Assembly (NCBI GenBank): GCA_963742345.1
Contig: CAVULO010000011.1
Location: 444,738 to 508,737 of the forward strand
Direction: 5' to 3'
DNA from: Pseudolabrys sp963742345
Lineage (GTDB): Bacteria > Pseudomonadota > Alphaproteobacteria > Rhizobiales > Xanthobacteraceae
DNA: 64,000 nucleotides
The notes below the pieces were generated by a model that saw only the letters and a program-made list of their open reading frames with translations, searched no databases and had not been told where the DNA came from. This document shows, piece after piece, positions 55,424 to 62,836 of the stretch (its first letter is position 1; each line of letters opens with the position of its first letter). A program made the position numbers and the translations under genes.

Positions 55424-55747
55424 ATGCCGAAAATTACCTACATCGAACACGATGGAATCCGACATACCGTCGAGGCGGAACTCGGCTCGACGGTGATGGA
55501 GACCGCGCTGCGCAATGACGTAGCTAGCATCGTCGCCGAATGCGGCGGGAGCTGCACCTGCGCCACCTGTCTGGTACATGTGGACGATGCCTGGAGTGCT
55601 GTTGTCGGTCCACCTTCGGCGGAAGAAGAAGAGATGCTCGACACCGCATTCGAGGTGAAACCAACGTCACGACTATCTTGCCAAATCAAGGTGACCGAGG
55701 CGCTCGATGGACTGATTGTGTATACCCCGGCCTATCAGGGCCGTTAA
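55424..55747 (+). CDS. [2Fe-2S] ferredoxin, putidaredoxin/adrenodoxin type
   Basis: The 107-residue ferredoxin has the cluster motif CGGSCTCATC, followed by a fourth Cys in LSCQI at the usual distance, and the acidic helix SAEEEEMLDTAFE that binds redox partners. It is the likely electron carrier between the adjacent NADPH reductase and an oxygenase. The presence of both with boxB, and no boxA, suggests they serve BoxB. Alternative partners are a P450 system or the 4-hydroxybenzoyl-CoA reductase, which needs a lower-potential donor. Confidence 0.9.
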   Translation: MPKITYIEHDGIRHTVEAELGSTVMETALRNDVASIVAECGGSCTCATCLVHVDDAWSAVVGPPSAEEEEMLDTAFEVKPTSRLSCQIKVTEALDGLIVYTPAYQGR

Positions 55748-55787
55748 GCGCACAAAGAAGTCGCAGCACCATTCAATCGTCGCGCGG

Positions 55788-56177
55788 TCATACCGGGCGT
55801 TCAACCCGAGTATCGATTTCGCTGCGCAGGGCCCCGAAATCGATTGGCTTGGTCAGAAGTGCCTCAGCGCCGCTTTCGAGCGCCTTACGCTTCGTATCGG
55901 CATCGCCGTAAGCAGTGATCATGATAATTGGAACATCAGGCCGCAGGGCCTTTGCTTTGGGCAACAGTTCAAGGCCGCTCATCCCCGGCATATTGATGTC
56001 GGACAAAATCAAGATAAGCGAGGCAGCACCGGCACCGCTGATGCATTGCAGTGCCGCGGGGGCAGATTGTGCAAATTCCATCGTAAATCGGCCCGATCGG
56101 AGATCGTGCCGGAATTGCTGGCGAAACAACACCTCGACGTCAGGTTCATCGTCGACCACAAGAATAAGAAGATTCAC
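55788..56177 (-). CDS. Stand-alone response regulator (REC only), copy 1
   Basis: The 129-residue receiver starts at a GTG (56177) that overlaps the kinase stop (GTGA). Phosphorylation site region DINMPGMSG, metal-site acids DDEPD, switch Thr in ITAYGD and Lys in TKPIDF are present. No output domain exists, so it would work by protein contacts, as a phosphate sink or a shuttle. It is about 84% identical over 129 residues to the copy at 61361-61750. Partner kinase is encoded directly upstream. Confidence 0.9.
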   Translation of the reverse strand: MNLLILVVDDEPDVEVLFRQQFRHDLRSGRFTMEFAQSAPAALQCISGAGAASLILILSDINMPGMSGLELLPKAKALRPDVPIIMITAYGDADTKRKALESGAEALLTKPIDFGALRSEIDTRVERPV

Positions 56178-59100
56178 GCGCGTCCTCCGGCTGCCCCAAG
56201 CGATGCTGCACTACGCGGCAGAATGATCTTGAATTCCGTGAATTCACCCGGCTGCGTATCGACTTCAATAGACCCGCAATGTTGCTTGACGATGATGTCA
56301 TGGCTTATCGATAGACCCAGCCCCGTACCCTCCCCGGCGGGCTTCGTCGTGAAGAACGGATTGAACATCCGCTCCTTGACCTCGGGTGGAATGCCGGTGC
56401 CGTTGTCGCGGATCCTGATTTCAACACGATCCCCGAGATCCTTCGTCACGGCAGCAAGGATTGGCTCATAGTCGCTGCCGTTTTCTTCCGTTTTACGCTT
56501 CGTCGCCGCATAGAACCCATTCGAAATTAGATTGAGCAGAACACGCGTAATCTCCTGCGGGAAAAGATCGACCTCACCTGCACGCGGATCAAAGGATTTT
56601 TTCAGGGTGATGTTAAAGCCCTGCTTTTCAGCGCGGGCTCCGTGATAGGCGAGATTGAGGCTCTCCTCGACGATGCCATTGATGTCCATGGGCCGGTGCT
56701 CTCCGGAGCCCTGACGCGAATGCAACAACATGTTCTTGACGATCGAATCCGCACGTTTGCCGTGCTGCACGACCTTGTCGAGATTGCCCTGAAGCATGTC
56801 CGCAATCTCGCCAATTTCAACTTGCAGCTTGCTGTCGAGCTTGGCTGCATCCAGCGCCTGGCGCAATTCGTCGATCAGTTCGACGGAGACGGACGAAAAA
56901 TTGTTGACGAAATTGAGCGGGTTCTTGATCTCGTGTGCAATACCGGCGGTCAGCTGTCCGAGCGAAGCGAGTTTCTCTGTCTGAACCAGGCGATCCTGGG
57001 CGGTGCGCAAATCGTCGAGCGAACTCGCCAGCTCGCGCGTACGCGCCTCGACGCTTTCAAAAAGTCTTGCGTTCTGTATCGCCAAGACGGATTGCGCGCC
57101 AAAGGTTTGCAGTAGCTCGATTGCGCTCTTGGAAAACTCACCGGGCTGCCTGCGCCGGACAACGAGCGCGCCGACGATCTGGTCGGCGCCGAGAAGCGGT
57201 ACTATCAGCAGCGCGCGGAAGCCAGCGCGAACAATGATATCGATGGTGCTGGATGGATCGTTTTGAATGTCTGGGATCTGGAGCGGGATACGCCGTACGG
57301 CAGCGTCACCGATCGCGCCCTCACCGATCCGGATATGACGGCCCCTGAGCTCGGCGACTGCGTTTTCTTCCAATCCGTAGGTCGCCCGCAGCCGGAATTC
57401 CTGGTTGGAATTGTCGAACACATAGATCGCTCCGGCCTCCGTGCTCGAGAGCTGGGTCGCCTTCGCCACAATGGTGGTCAGGACGGTTTCAAGATCGACC
57501 GTCGAATTCACCGCCTGAGTAACTTCGCCGAGCGCGCGTAACTCGCCAACAGATTGCGCAAGTTCCCCAGTGCGCGCCTGAAGTTCATGGAGCAGTCGTG
57601 TGTTCTCAATGGCAATGACGGCCTGCGCTGCAAAATTTGTCACCAATTCGATTTGTTTTTCGGTGAAGGGCCGCACTTCCTGTCGGTAGATGGCAATAAT
57701 GCCGATCAGCTCGTTCTCCTTGAGCATTGGCACGTTTACAAGTGTGCGGAAGCCTCCGAGATCAACGGCAGCGGAAAAGACCGCCTCGCCGTCGACATAA
57801 GCGGGCTCCGCTTTAACGTCAGCGATATGGACCGTCTGCCTAGTTTCGACGACCCGACCAAAGGCAGTTCGTGGACCGGGCCGCTGAGGGCCGCGTTGCC
57901 AAAAGTCAGCAAATGCCGGGGGTACACCATACATCGCGGCTGCATGCATAGCGCCGTCTTCGATACGAAACAGAACTCCAAAGCTGGCATCGCAGATGCG
58001 TACCGCGTTAGCCAACATCGCCTCGAATACCGGCTGTAATTCGCCTGGCGAACTTGAAATGACTTTCAATACTTCCGATGTCGCCGTCTGCTGTTCCAGC
58101 GCCTCGCTCAGGGCTTGCGTGCGCACCTCGACCTTTTTTTCAAGGCCGGTATAGGATTCTTCCAAACGGCCGGCCATATCGTTGAACTGATCGGCGAGTG
58201 CCTCAAGTTCGTCGCCAGTATTAACGGAAATACGTTGCGATAGATCACCGCCACCGAGTCGTGCGGCTCCGGCCCGCAACGCCTGGATTGGCACAACCAT
58301 TCTGCGCGCAAGGAATACGCCGGCGAGCGCCGCCAGACAAAGCGCGCCAAACAATACCAGCAGTGATCGCTGCATGGAGGCGATGAGCGGCTGGTACGCC
58401 TCATCTACCGGCAGCTCGACAAACACCGTCCAGCCGAGGGGGGCAACCGGCGCAAAGGCCGTTAGGACGCGCCGGCCCTGTATGTCGGTTGCAGTCTGGT
58501 TTTCGTCCGCCGGAGCACCGGTTGCCCCGTGTTGGGCCGCCTGAACCTGGGCAAGACGTGTCATGTCCGTATTGCGCAGGACCAAACTGATGTCCGGGTG
58601 GGCGATCAGGCGTCCTCGCGCATCCACAACATAAGCCTGGCCGTGTTCGCCAACCTTGATCTTCGAGACCACGTCCCAAATCAGTTTGAGATTGACTTCC
58701 GCGATACTCACACCGGCATCGCGCCGTGTACCGGCGAGCGACAACGTCATGTACGGCTCGGATTCGCGGCGAAAATAGACCGGGCCGTAATAGACCTTGT
58801 TTTTCACGGCCTCAGCGAATTTGGGCTCTTTCGACAAATCAAGGCCGCTGCCCACAACATCCATGGCCAGCCGAGACACACGTAGTTGCTCCTTGCCACT
58901 TGCGTCCACCTGCGAAAGCTCGGTAATCGCCGGAACCTGACGCAATAACCGCAGCGCATCGAAACGACGCTGTTCGATGGTCTCGACGGACCAGAGCAAT
59001 TGCGTCGTCCAGCCGACCTGACTTTCGATTTCCTTGATGAACTGTCCGATCTTGGTCGCAGCCAATTCCGCCTGCTCGTGCTGCACCTGGATCAATGCGT

Positions 59101-59263
59101 CTCTATGCTGTCGATAGGAAACCCATATTTCAAAAAGTCCATTGGTGACCAGAGCCACACAAACTACGGCGACGAACAGTCCGGCATATTTCAGGAAGAG
59201 GCGGCTACGGATTTTTGGGCGACCCGGTATGTCGGCCTGGCCCGTCGCGGTGCTTTCCGTCAT
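56174..59263 (-). CDS. Sensor histidine kinase with dCache, HAMP and two GAF domains
   Basis: From the ATG at 59263 (GAGGTGATC ahead) the protein has 1029 residues; a longer frame to 59374 lacks support. Order: membrane helix ~24-46, periplasmic double-Cache region ~60-290, helix ~299-321, HAMP ~322-375, GAF ~405-565, GAF ~590-750, then a HisKA-type His (GIAHEIKNPLNFV) and ATPase motifs N (LLNLISNGFYAA), G1 (DNGTGIPP) and G2 (GEGTGLGLS). It would sense an extracytoplasmic ligand and phosphorylate the adjacent receiver. GTGA overlap with it couples translation. Confidence 0.92.
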   Translation of the reverse strand: MTESTATGQADIPGRPKIRSRLFLKYAGLFVAVVCVALVTNGLFEIWVSYRQHRDALIQVQHEQAELAATKIGQFIKEIESQVGWTTQLLWSVETIEQRRFDALRLLRQVPAITELSQVDASGKEQLRVSRLAMDVVGSGLDLSKEPKFAEAVKNKVYYGPVYFRRESEPYMTLSLAGTRRDAGVSIAEVNLKLIWDVVSKIKVGEHGQAYVVDARGRLIAHPDISLVLRNTDMTRLAQVQAAQHGATGAPADENQTATDIQGRRVLTAFAPVAPLGWTVFVELPVDEAYQPLIASMQRSLLVLFGALCLAALAGVFLARRMVVPIQALRAGAARLGGGDLSQRISVNTGDELEALADQFNDMAGRLEESYTGLEKKVEVRTQALSEALEQQTATSEVLKVISSSPGELQPVFEAMLANAVRICDASFGVLFRIEDGAMHAAAMYGVPPAFADFWQRGPQRPGPRTAFGRVVETRQTVHIADVKAEPAYVDGEAVFSAAVDLGGFRTLVNVPMLKENELIGIIAIYRQEVRPFTEKQIELVTNFAAQAVIAIENTRLLHELQARTGELAQSVGELRALGEVTQAVNSTVDLETVLTTIVAKATQLSSTEAGAIYVFDNSNQEFRLRATYGLEENAVAELRGRHIRIGEGAIGDAAVRRIPLQIPDIQNDPSSTIDIIVRAGFRALLIVPLLGADQIVGALVVRRRQPGEFSKSAIELLQTFGAQSVLAIQNARLFESVEARTRELASSLDDLRTAQDRLVQTEKLASLGQLTAGIAHEIKNPLNFVNNFSSVSVELIDELRQALDAAKLDSKLQVEIGEIADMLQGNLDKVVQHGKRADSIVKNMLLHSRQGSGEHRPMDINGIVEESLNLAYHGARAEKQGFNITLKKSFDPRAGEVDLFPQEITRVLLNLISNGFYAATKRKTEENGSDYEPILAAVTKDLGDRVEIRIRDNGTGIPPEVKERMFNPFFTTKPAGEGTGLGLSISHDIIVKQHCGSIEVDTQPGEFTEFKIILPRSAASLGAAGGRA

Positions 59264-59508
59264 TCGATCACCTCGTCGGCGCGCACGAAGTACGCAACCG
59301 GCCAGAACACCGCCCCACCCGTAAATCCAGAAATTCCCGCCGCCGCATGCGTTCCCCCAGGCTCGGGAAGCCATCGTACCCGTTCAAACTAGCACACTGG
59401 AAGGGGCCGGGTGGCACAGGGCGTCGCGCCGTGGCTTGATCTGGGGAAAGTGCCAAAAACAGGGGCTGCGTTGGGCCCAACCCGACCAAAACGATGGAAA
59501 AGTGGCTC

Positions 59509-59546
59509 ACAAACAAACAAAGGTCTCCGGCATTCGCCGGAGACCT
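59509..59546 (-). terminator. Rho-independent terminator of the small-peptide gene
   Basis: On the minus strand an 11-bp perfect stem AGGTCTCCGGC / GCCGGAGACCT (4-nt loop) at 59546-59521 is followed by the T-rich TTGTTTGTTTGTG. It starts 57 nt after the stop of the RiPP-like peptide and before the kinase promoter region. Confidence 0.85.
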
Positions 59547-59602
59547 CATTAGCCAGCAACTAGGATAAAATTTTAGGAAGCGGACACCTTCAAGCGAGCC
59601 GA

Positions 59603-59758
59603 TCAGCCGTCGCACACGGACAGACCGCTGCATGAGCCAAGGGTGAAGTTCGCCTTCTCCTTCGACGTGCCGGCCGCGATCTCTAGCACCTCATCGGAGA
59701 TTCCGCCGATGAGGAGGTCTTCTTCGTTCCGGTCGAGTCCGATGGTCTTGTCAGTCAT
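59603..59758 (-). CDS. 51-residue RiPP-precursor-like peptide
   Basis: An ATG at 59758 with AAAGGA upstream opens a 51-codon gene that is too short for the usual ORF cut-off. The N-terminal part is acidic (MTDKTIGLDRNEEDLLIGG) and contains ISDEVLEIAAG, a leader-like motif ending in AAG, followed by TSKEKA and a short core NFTLGSCSGLSVCDG rich in Cys, Ser, Thr and Gly. That organisation resembles lanthipeptide/thioether or other cyclised RiPP precursors; the precise class is not recognised. No modification or export enzyme lies within the window. It is 58 nt after the DUF1127-like gene and has its own terminator. Confidence 0.7.
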   Translation of the reverse strand: MTDKTIGLDRNEEDLLIGGISDEVLEIAAGTSKEKANFTLGSCSGLSVCDG

Positions 59759-59816
59759 GATATCAATCCTTTCTAGCGCACAGTTTACGGTTACGAGGTG
59801 GCCCTACTTAAGCCTG

Positions 59817-59981
59817 CTAGAGCCACTTCAAAGCTTCCGTTCGGGCTTCGGTCCTGCCGAACGGCAGGTGATAATCGCCTGCGATCATCAATTCGTTCGA
59901 GCTGTAGGACTGGCGGCGCCATTCCGCGACGCGCCCCGCGATAGCGACCCGGCTAGTCCAGTTCATAAAGGTGACTGACAT
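59817..59981 (-). CDS. 54-residue DUF1127-like basic peptide
   Basis: The ATG at 59981 has a strong GGAGG 6 nt upstream. The product begins MSVTFMNWTSRVAIAGRVAEW and ends with EALKWL, and the middle ELMIAGDYHLPFGRTEART resembles, loosely, the DUF1127 pattern (ReLm.LdD..L.DiGl.R.eae.Ea). DUF1127 proteins are small basic regulators often tied to phosphate, stress or RNA turnover. The match is divergent, and membership needs a profile search. It lies downstream of the CRP-like site and upstream of the RiPP-like gene, apparently in one unit. Confidence 0.65.
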   Translation of the reverse strand: MSVTFMNWTSRVAIAGRVAEWRRQSYSSNELMIAGDYHLPFGRTEARTEALKWL

Positions 59982-60013
59982 GGGTGCCTCCAGTCATCGA
60001 ATTTCATGCTCGC

Positions 60014-60056
60014 AATATAGGACGGTGGCCGAAACCTGACTGTGACGAGGGTCACA
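60014..60056 (-). promoter_or_regulatory. Class II CRP-type promoter for the small-peptide unit
   Basis: TGTGACGAGGGTCACA (60041-60056) is a perfect TGTGA-N6-TCACA palindrome, the CRP consensus. On the minus strand a TATATT -10 hexamer lies at 60019-60014, which would place the transcription start near 60007. The palindrome centre (60048.5) is then at -41.5, the class II position. The expected -35 area (CAGTCA) is poor, as is common at such promoters. The start to ATG distance is 26 nt. Confidence 0.6.
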
Positions 60057-60113
60057 TAACCAACGATTTTCCAGCCAAGCGCGATTCCGCTGCAGCGGGC
60101 CCCTTATGCAGCG

Positions 60114-61364
60114 CTAGTCCATCGTAAGTCGCGTCCCGGTCGCCCCATTCAGGAGCCGCCTGAGGTGGAAGGCCGCAAGTTGGTCCTCAGGGTGCTTGCC
60201 CACGTGAGCTGCGAAGGCGGCAATTGCGCCCGGGTCGGCGGCTTCTAACTGGGAAAACGCGTTAAGATAACTTTTTGTGGCGGCATCATTAAATTTTTCT
60301 GGGGTAAGTGGTTCGAAGGCACGCATTGCCTCAACCCTACCTCTGAGCAGAAGGTCACCGATCGGCCGCCCCCGAAAATCCTGCACCGCTTTTGCAACGG
60401 CCGTGCTTACACAAATGCGGGTGCCGAGTTGCTTGTTGGCGGTTTCGAGCCGCGCTGCCACGTTAATGGTGTCGCCGTACGCGGTATAGTCGAAGAACCG
60501 GCCCCCTCCGAAATTTCCGACTATTGCTGTTCCCGCATGGACTCCAATACGCGTTACCCCTAACGCGATACCCTTTTTTTGGCAGCGTTCGCGGAACGAC
60601 TGAGCAAATTCGTCCAGTGACAATGCGCAGGCTACGGCGCGAGCGGCATGGTCTAGCTGCTCTCCTGGCGCCCCGAACAGAACATGCAAGGCATCTCCAA
60701 CGATCTTGGCGACCGTACCATCTTGAGCAAATACGATATCGGTCATGCCTGTGAGGTAGTCGTTGAGAAGTGGCCCAAGAACAGTCGGTTCCAGCGTCTC
60801 TACGAGTGCGGTGAAGCTCTCGATGTCGGTAAAGAGCGATGCAATCTCACGGCGTTGCCCACCCAGATCGACCGAGTCCGTGTCGTTGGCCAAACTCTGG
60901 GCAATATTTGGCGAAAAGTACCGCGAAAGTGAAGCATAGGCTCGTTCCGCCGCCGCCTGTCGCTCACCCGCCTCCCGTAAAAATCCGATGTGGCGAATGG
61001 TTTTGGCGATTGTCTTTTCCAGGTCAAGGAAATCGATAGGCTTGGTCACGAAGTCAAAGGCGCCACGATTCATCGCGGTGCGGATGTTGGTCATGTCGCC
61101 ATAGGCTGAAACAATAATGGTCGATATGCGCTCCTCACTCTCCTGGAGCTTTTGCAAGAGCGACAGCCCGTCCATCCTCGGCATATTGATGTCAGTGACG
61201 ACGAGGTCAATGGCGCCGTGCGCTTTCAACGCCGCCAATGCTTCAACACCATCGTGCGCGAACAGGAAATTGATTGCTCCTTCCCGAATTTGGTGACGGA
61301 ACTTCTGGAGGACGAGTGCCTCCAGGTCCGGCTCGTCGTCAACGACTAGGATTTGTGCGGTCAT
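60114..61364 (-). CDS. Response regulator fused to class III adenylate cyclase
   Basis: The 416-residue protein has an N-terminal receiver (DDEPD, TDINMPRMDG, SAYGD, TKPIDF; residues 1-125), a helical linker, and a class III cyclase domain (~165-350). The two metal Asp are in LFTDIESFT and KIVGDALHVLF, and the base-selecting Lys of KIVGD and Asp of YGDTINVAARLE fit ATP rather than GTP. Cyclase dimerisation may be switched by phosphorylation of the receiver. Overlaps the upstream receiver gene by 4 nt (ATGA), and lies just beyond the CRP-like site at 60041. Confidence 0.93.
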   Translation of the reverse strand: MTAQILVVDDEPDLEALVLQKFRHQIREGAINFLFAHDGVEALAALKAHGAIDLVVTDINMPRMDGLSLLQKLQESEERISTIIVSAYGDMTNIRTAMNRGAFDFVTKPIDFLDLEKTIAKTIRHIGFLREAGERQAAAERAYASLSRYFSPNIAQSLANDTDSVDLGGQRREIASLFTDIESFTALVETLEPTVLGPLLNDYLTGMTDIVFAQDGTVAKIVGDALHVLFGAPGEQLDHAARAVACALSLDEFAQSFRERCQKKGIALGVTRIGVHAGTAIVGNFGGGRFFDYTAYGDTINVAARLETANKQLGTRICVSTAVAKAVQDFRGRPIGDLLLRGRVEAMRAFEPLTPEKFNDAATKSYLNAFSQLEAADPGAIAAFAAHVGKHPEDQLAAFHLRRLLNGATGTRLTMD

Positions 61365-61750
61365 GCAGCGCGTTCAACCCGCATGTCAATCTCGTTGCGA
61401 AGCATTAAAAAATCGATTGGCTTCGTAAAGAGAGCTTCGGCGCCGCTCTCCAATGCTTTTCGTTTGGTATCTGCATCGCCGTAGGCCGTGATCATAATGA
61501 CCGGAACGTCCGGTCGGACAGCCTTCGCTTTTGGGAGGAGTTCAAGACCGCTCATGCCCGGCATGTTGATGTCAGACAGGATGAGAATGAGCGAGGCCGT
61601 AGCCGCATCGGTGATGCATTGCAGTGCTGCCGAGGCAGACAGGACAAATTCCATGGCAAATCGGCCGGCGCGGAGATCTCGACGAAATTGCTGGCGAAAC
61701 AGCAGTTCGACATCCGGCTCATCATCAACGACAAGTATGAGAAGGCTCAC
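61361..61750 (-). CDS. Stand-alone response regulator (REC only), copy 2
   Basis: The 129-residue receiver starts at a GTG overlapping the stop of the kinase-tail fragment (GTGA), as in copy 1. It has DDEPD, DINMPGMSG, ITAYGD and TKPIDF. About 108 of 129 residues match the copy at 55788. Its kinase has been lost apart from the C-terminal fragment, so the phosphodonor must be the kinase at 56174 or another. The next gene is the cyclase fusion. Confidence 0.9.
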   Translation of the reverse strand: MSLLILVVDDEPDVELLFRQQFRRDLRAGRFAMEFVLSASAALQCITDAATASLILILSDINMPGMSGLELLPKAKAVRPDVPVIMITAYGDADTKRKALESGAEALFTKPIDFLMLRNEIDMRVERAA

Positions 61751-61917
61751 AAGGTAACTCCTGTTTTGCCTGTTGTCGCGGCATTGCGCGGAGGGATAAT
61801 CCGAAACTCCGTAAACTCGCCGGGCCTGGGGTCGACCTCAATAGCTCCGCCGTGTTGCTTGACGACAATGTCGTGACCAATCGACAGACCCAGCCGGGCG
61901 CTCTCGCCGGCCGGCTT
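61747..61917 (-). pseudogene. Severed C-terminal tail of a second sensor histidine kinase
   Basis: The frame that ends at 61747 reads KPAGESARLGLSIGHDIVVK, then EVDPRPGEFTEFRIIPPRNA. It aligns with the last ~48 residues of the kinase at 56174 (35 of 48 identical by hand), but upstream of KPAGE the similarity stops dead, with no HATPase N or G1 box. The G2 box itself is altered (GESARLG instead of GEGTGLG). The kinase gene that once preceded the second receiver is thus missing. Confidence 0.75.
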
Positions 61918-62157
61918 CCTTGGCTGCTTTGGCCCAAATCCCCCCGCGTTCTCTCCTTGCCCCCCGACAAAACGCGCCGAATATTCAAGCCTATTGCAGC
62001 ATGCTTTTGAAGGGTTGGGAACTGGTCTAAGCAGTCGTCGCAAGACCCGATAAGGGGCAGCGACACCGTGTTTCGCGACGCAATCGCATCGAAGGCGGTA
62101 AAAGCCTCATTGTGACACTTGAGCTTTCGCAGGCTGTTGGTCTGACACCAGGCAAGG

Positions 62158-62448
62158 CTAAACTGAAACAGCCGGTTTCTCAGTTAGGTCGACCAGTGTA
62201 CGCGTATGCTCTTTCGCGTCGTACACATTGACCTGGATTGGTGGATATTTTTTCTTGAGCTCCAAGGCTGCCTTCATTGCCGCTTCTGCGGTCTCGAATT
62301 CCGATTTGAACTTTCCATCGATCTCGAGAACAAAGCCCTCGGATGGAATCCTGTTGGCTGACAGGTTTTTGGGTTTCGCCGTACCGTTGTTCTCATGATC
62401 ATGAACTATTGGCTCTTTCATTCCAAGAACGGGCTTCTTGATATTCAC
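62158..62448 (-). CDS. Uncharacterised 96-residue protein
   Basis: The start chosen is a GTG at 62448 with AAGGAG 6 nt ahead, which gives MNIKKPVLGMKEPIVHDHEN; an ATG at 62520 gives a longer, less likely tail. The product is charged, with an FVLEIDGKFKSEFETAEAAM then ALELKKKYPPIQVNVYDA core, and looks like a small alpha/beta protein with no membrane segment. No family is recognised. It sits close to the tRNA fragment, at the edge of the signalling region. Confidence 0.6.
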   Translation of the reverse strand: MNIKKPVLGMKEPIVHDHENNGTAKPKNLSANRIPSEGFVLEIDGKFKSEFETAEAAMKAALELKKKYPPIQVNVYDAKEHTRTLVDLTEKPAVSV

Positions 62449-62588
62449 GCGAAACTCCTTTGTTCGAATTTCACCGAAGATGACGCGATTAACTGACGCA
62501 AAAAACTTTATAACTCTCAATAACGACCGGTTTTAATACCGCGCGAAAACCACGACCCGCGGCAAGCCCCCGAAGTTGTTGAGTTTAT

Positions 62589-62636
62589 TGGTGGGCGCAC
62601 AAGGACTCGAACCTTGGACCCGCTGATTAAGAGTCA
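62589..62636 (-). repeat. tRNA-Lys(CTT) 3' fragment, probable attachment-site remnant
   Basis: Minus-strand sequence TGACTCTTAATCA gives an anticodon arm with anticodon CTT, followed by the variable and T arms (GGTTCGAGTCC) and an acceptor end GTGCGCCCACCA. The 5' half of the tRNA (D arm and acceptor 5' strand) is absent upstream. A 48-bp 3' tRNA piece without its 5' half is the typical product of tRNA-targeted integration. Confidence 0.75.
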
Positions 62637-62777
62637 CGTCTTTTTGCTTCTATCTCAGACGCTTAAGTGCAAACTATGTCTATTTGATGCCATTAGCAAT
62701 CAATGCGTTACAGGCGAAATGCAAACCACCTAACGAAATGCTTTAGGTCATAAGCGGACATGACAGCGTCGGATCTT

Positions 62778-62807
62778 GATGTCCGCTGTTACCCCAATAG
62801 CGGACAT
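62778..62807. repeat. Palindromic repeat with GATGTCCGCT arms
   Basis: A perfect 10-bp inverted repeat, GATGTCCGCT and AGCGGACATC, flanks a 10-base centre. A half copy (AAGCGGACAT) ends at 62761. The same arms recur at 63864-63936. Confidence 0.75.
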
Positions 62808-62836
62808 CGTGCGATCGTACTCGATCACTTCGTCCA

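Noticed and set aside
62637..62680. A complete tRNA-Lys gene at 62589-62680
   Set aside because: The upstream bases do not form a D arm or a 5' acceptor strand pairing with the GTGCGCCC end.
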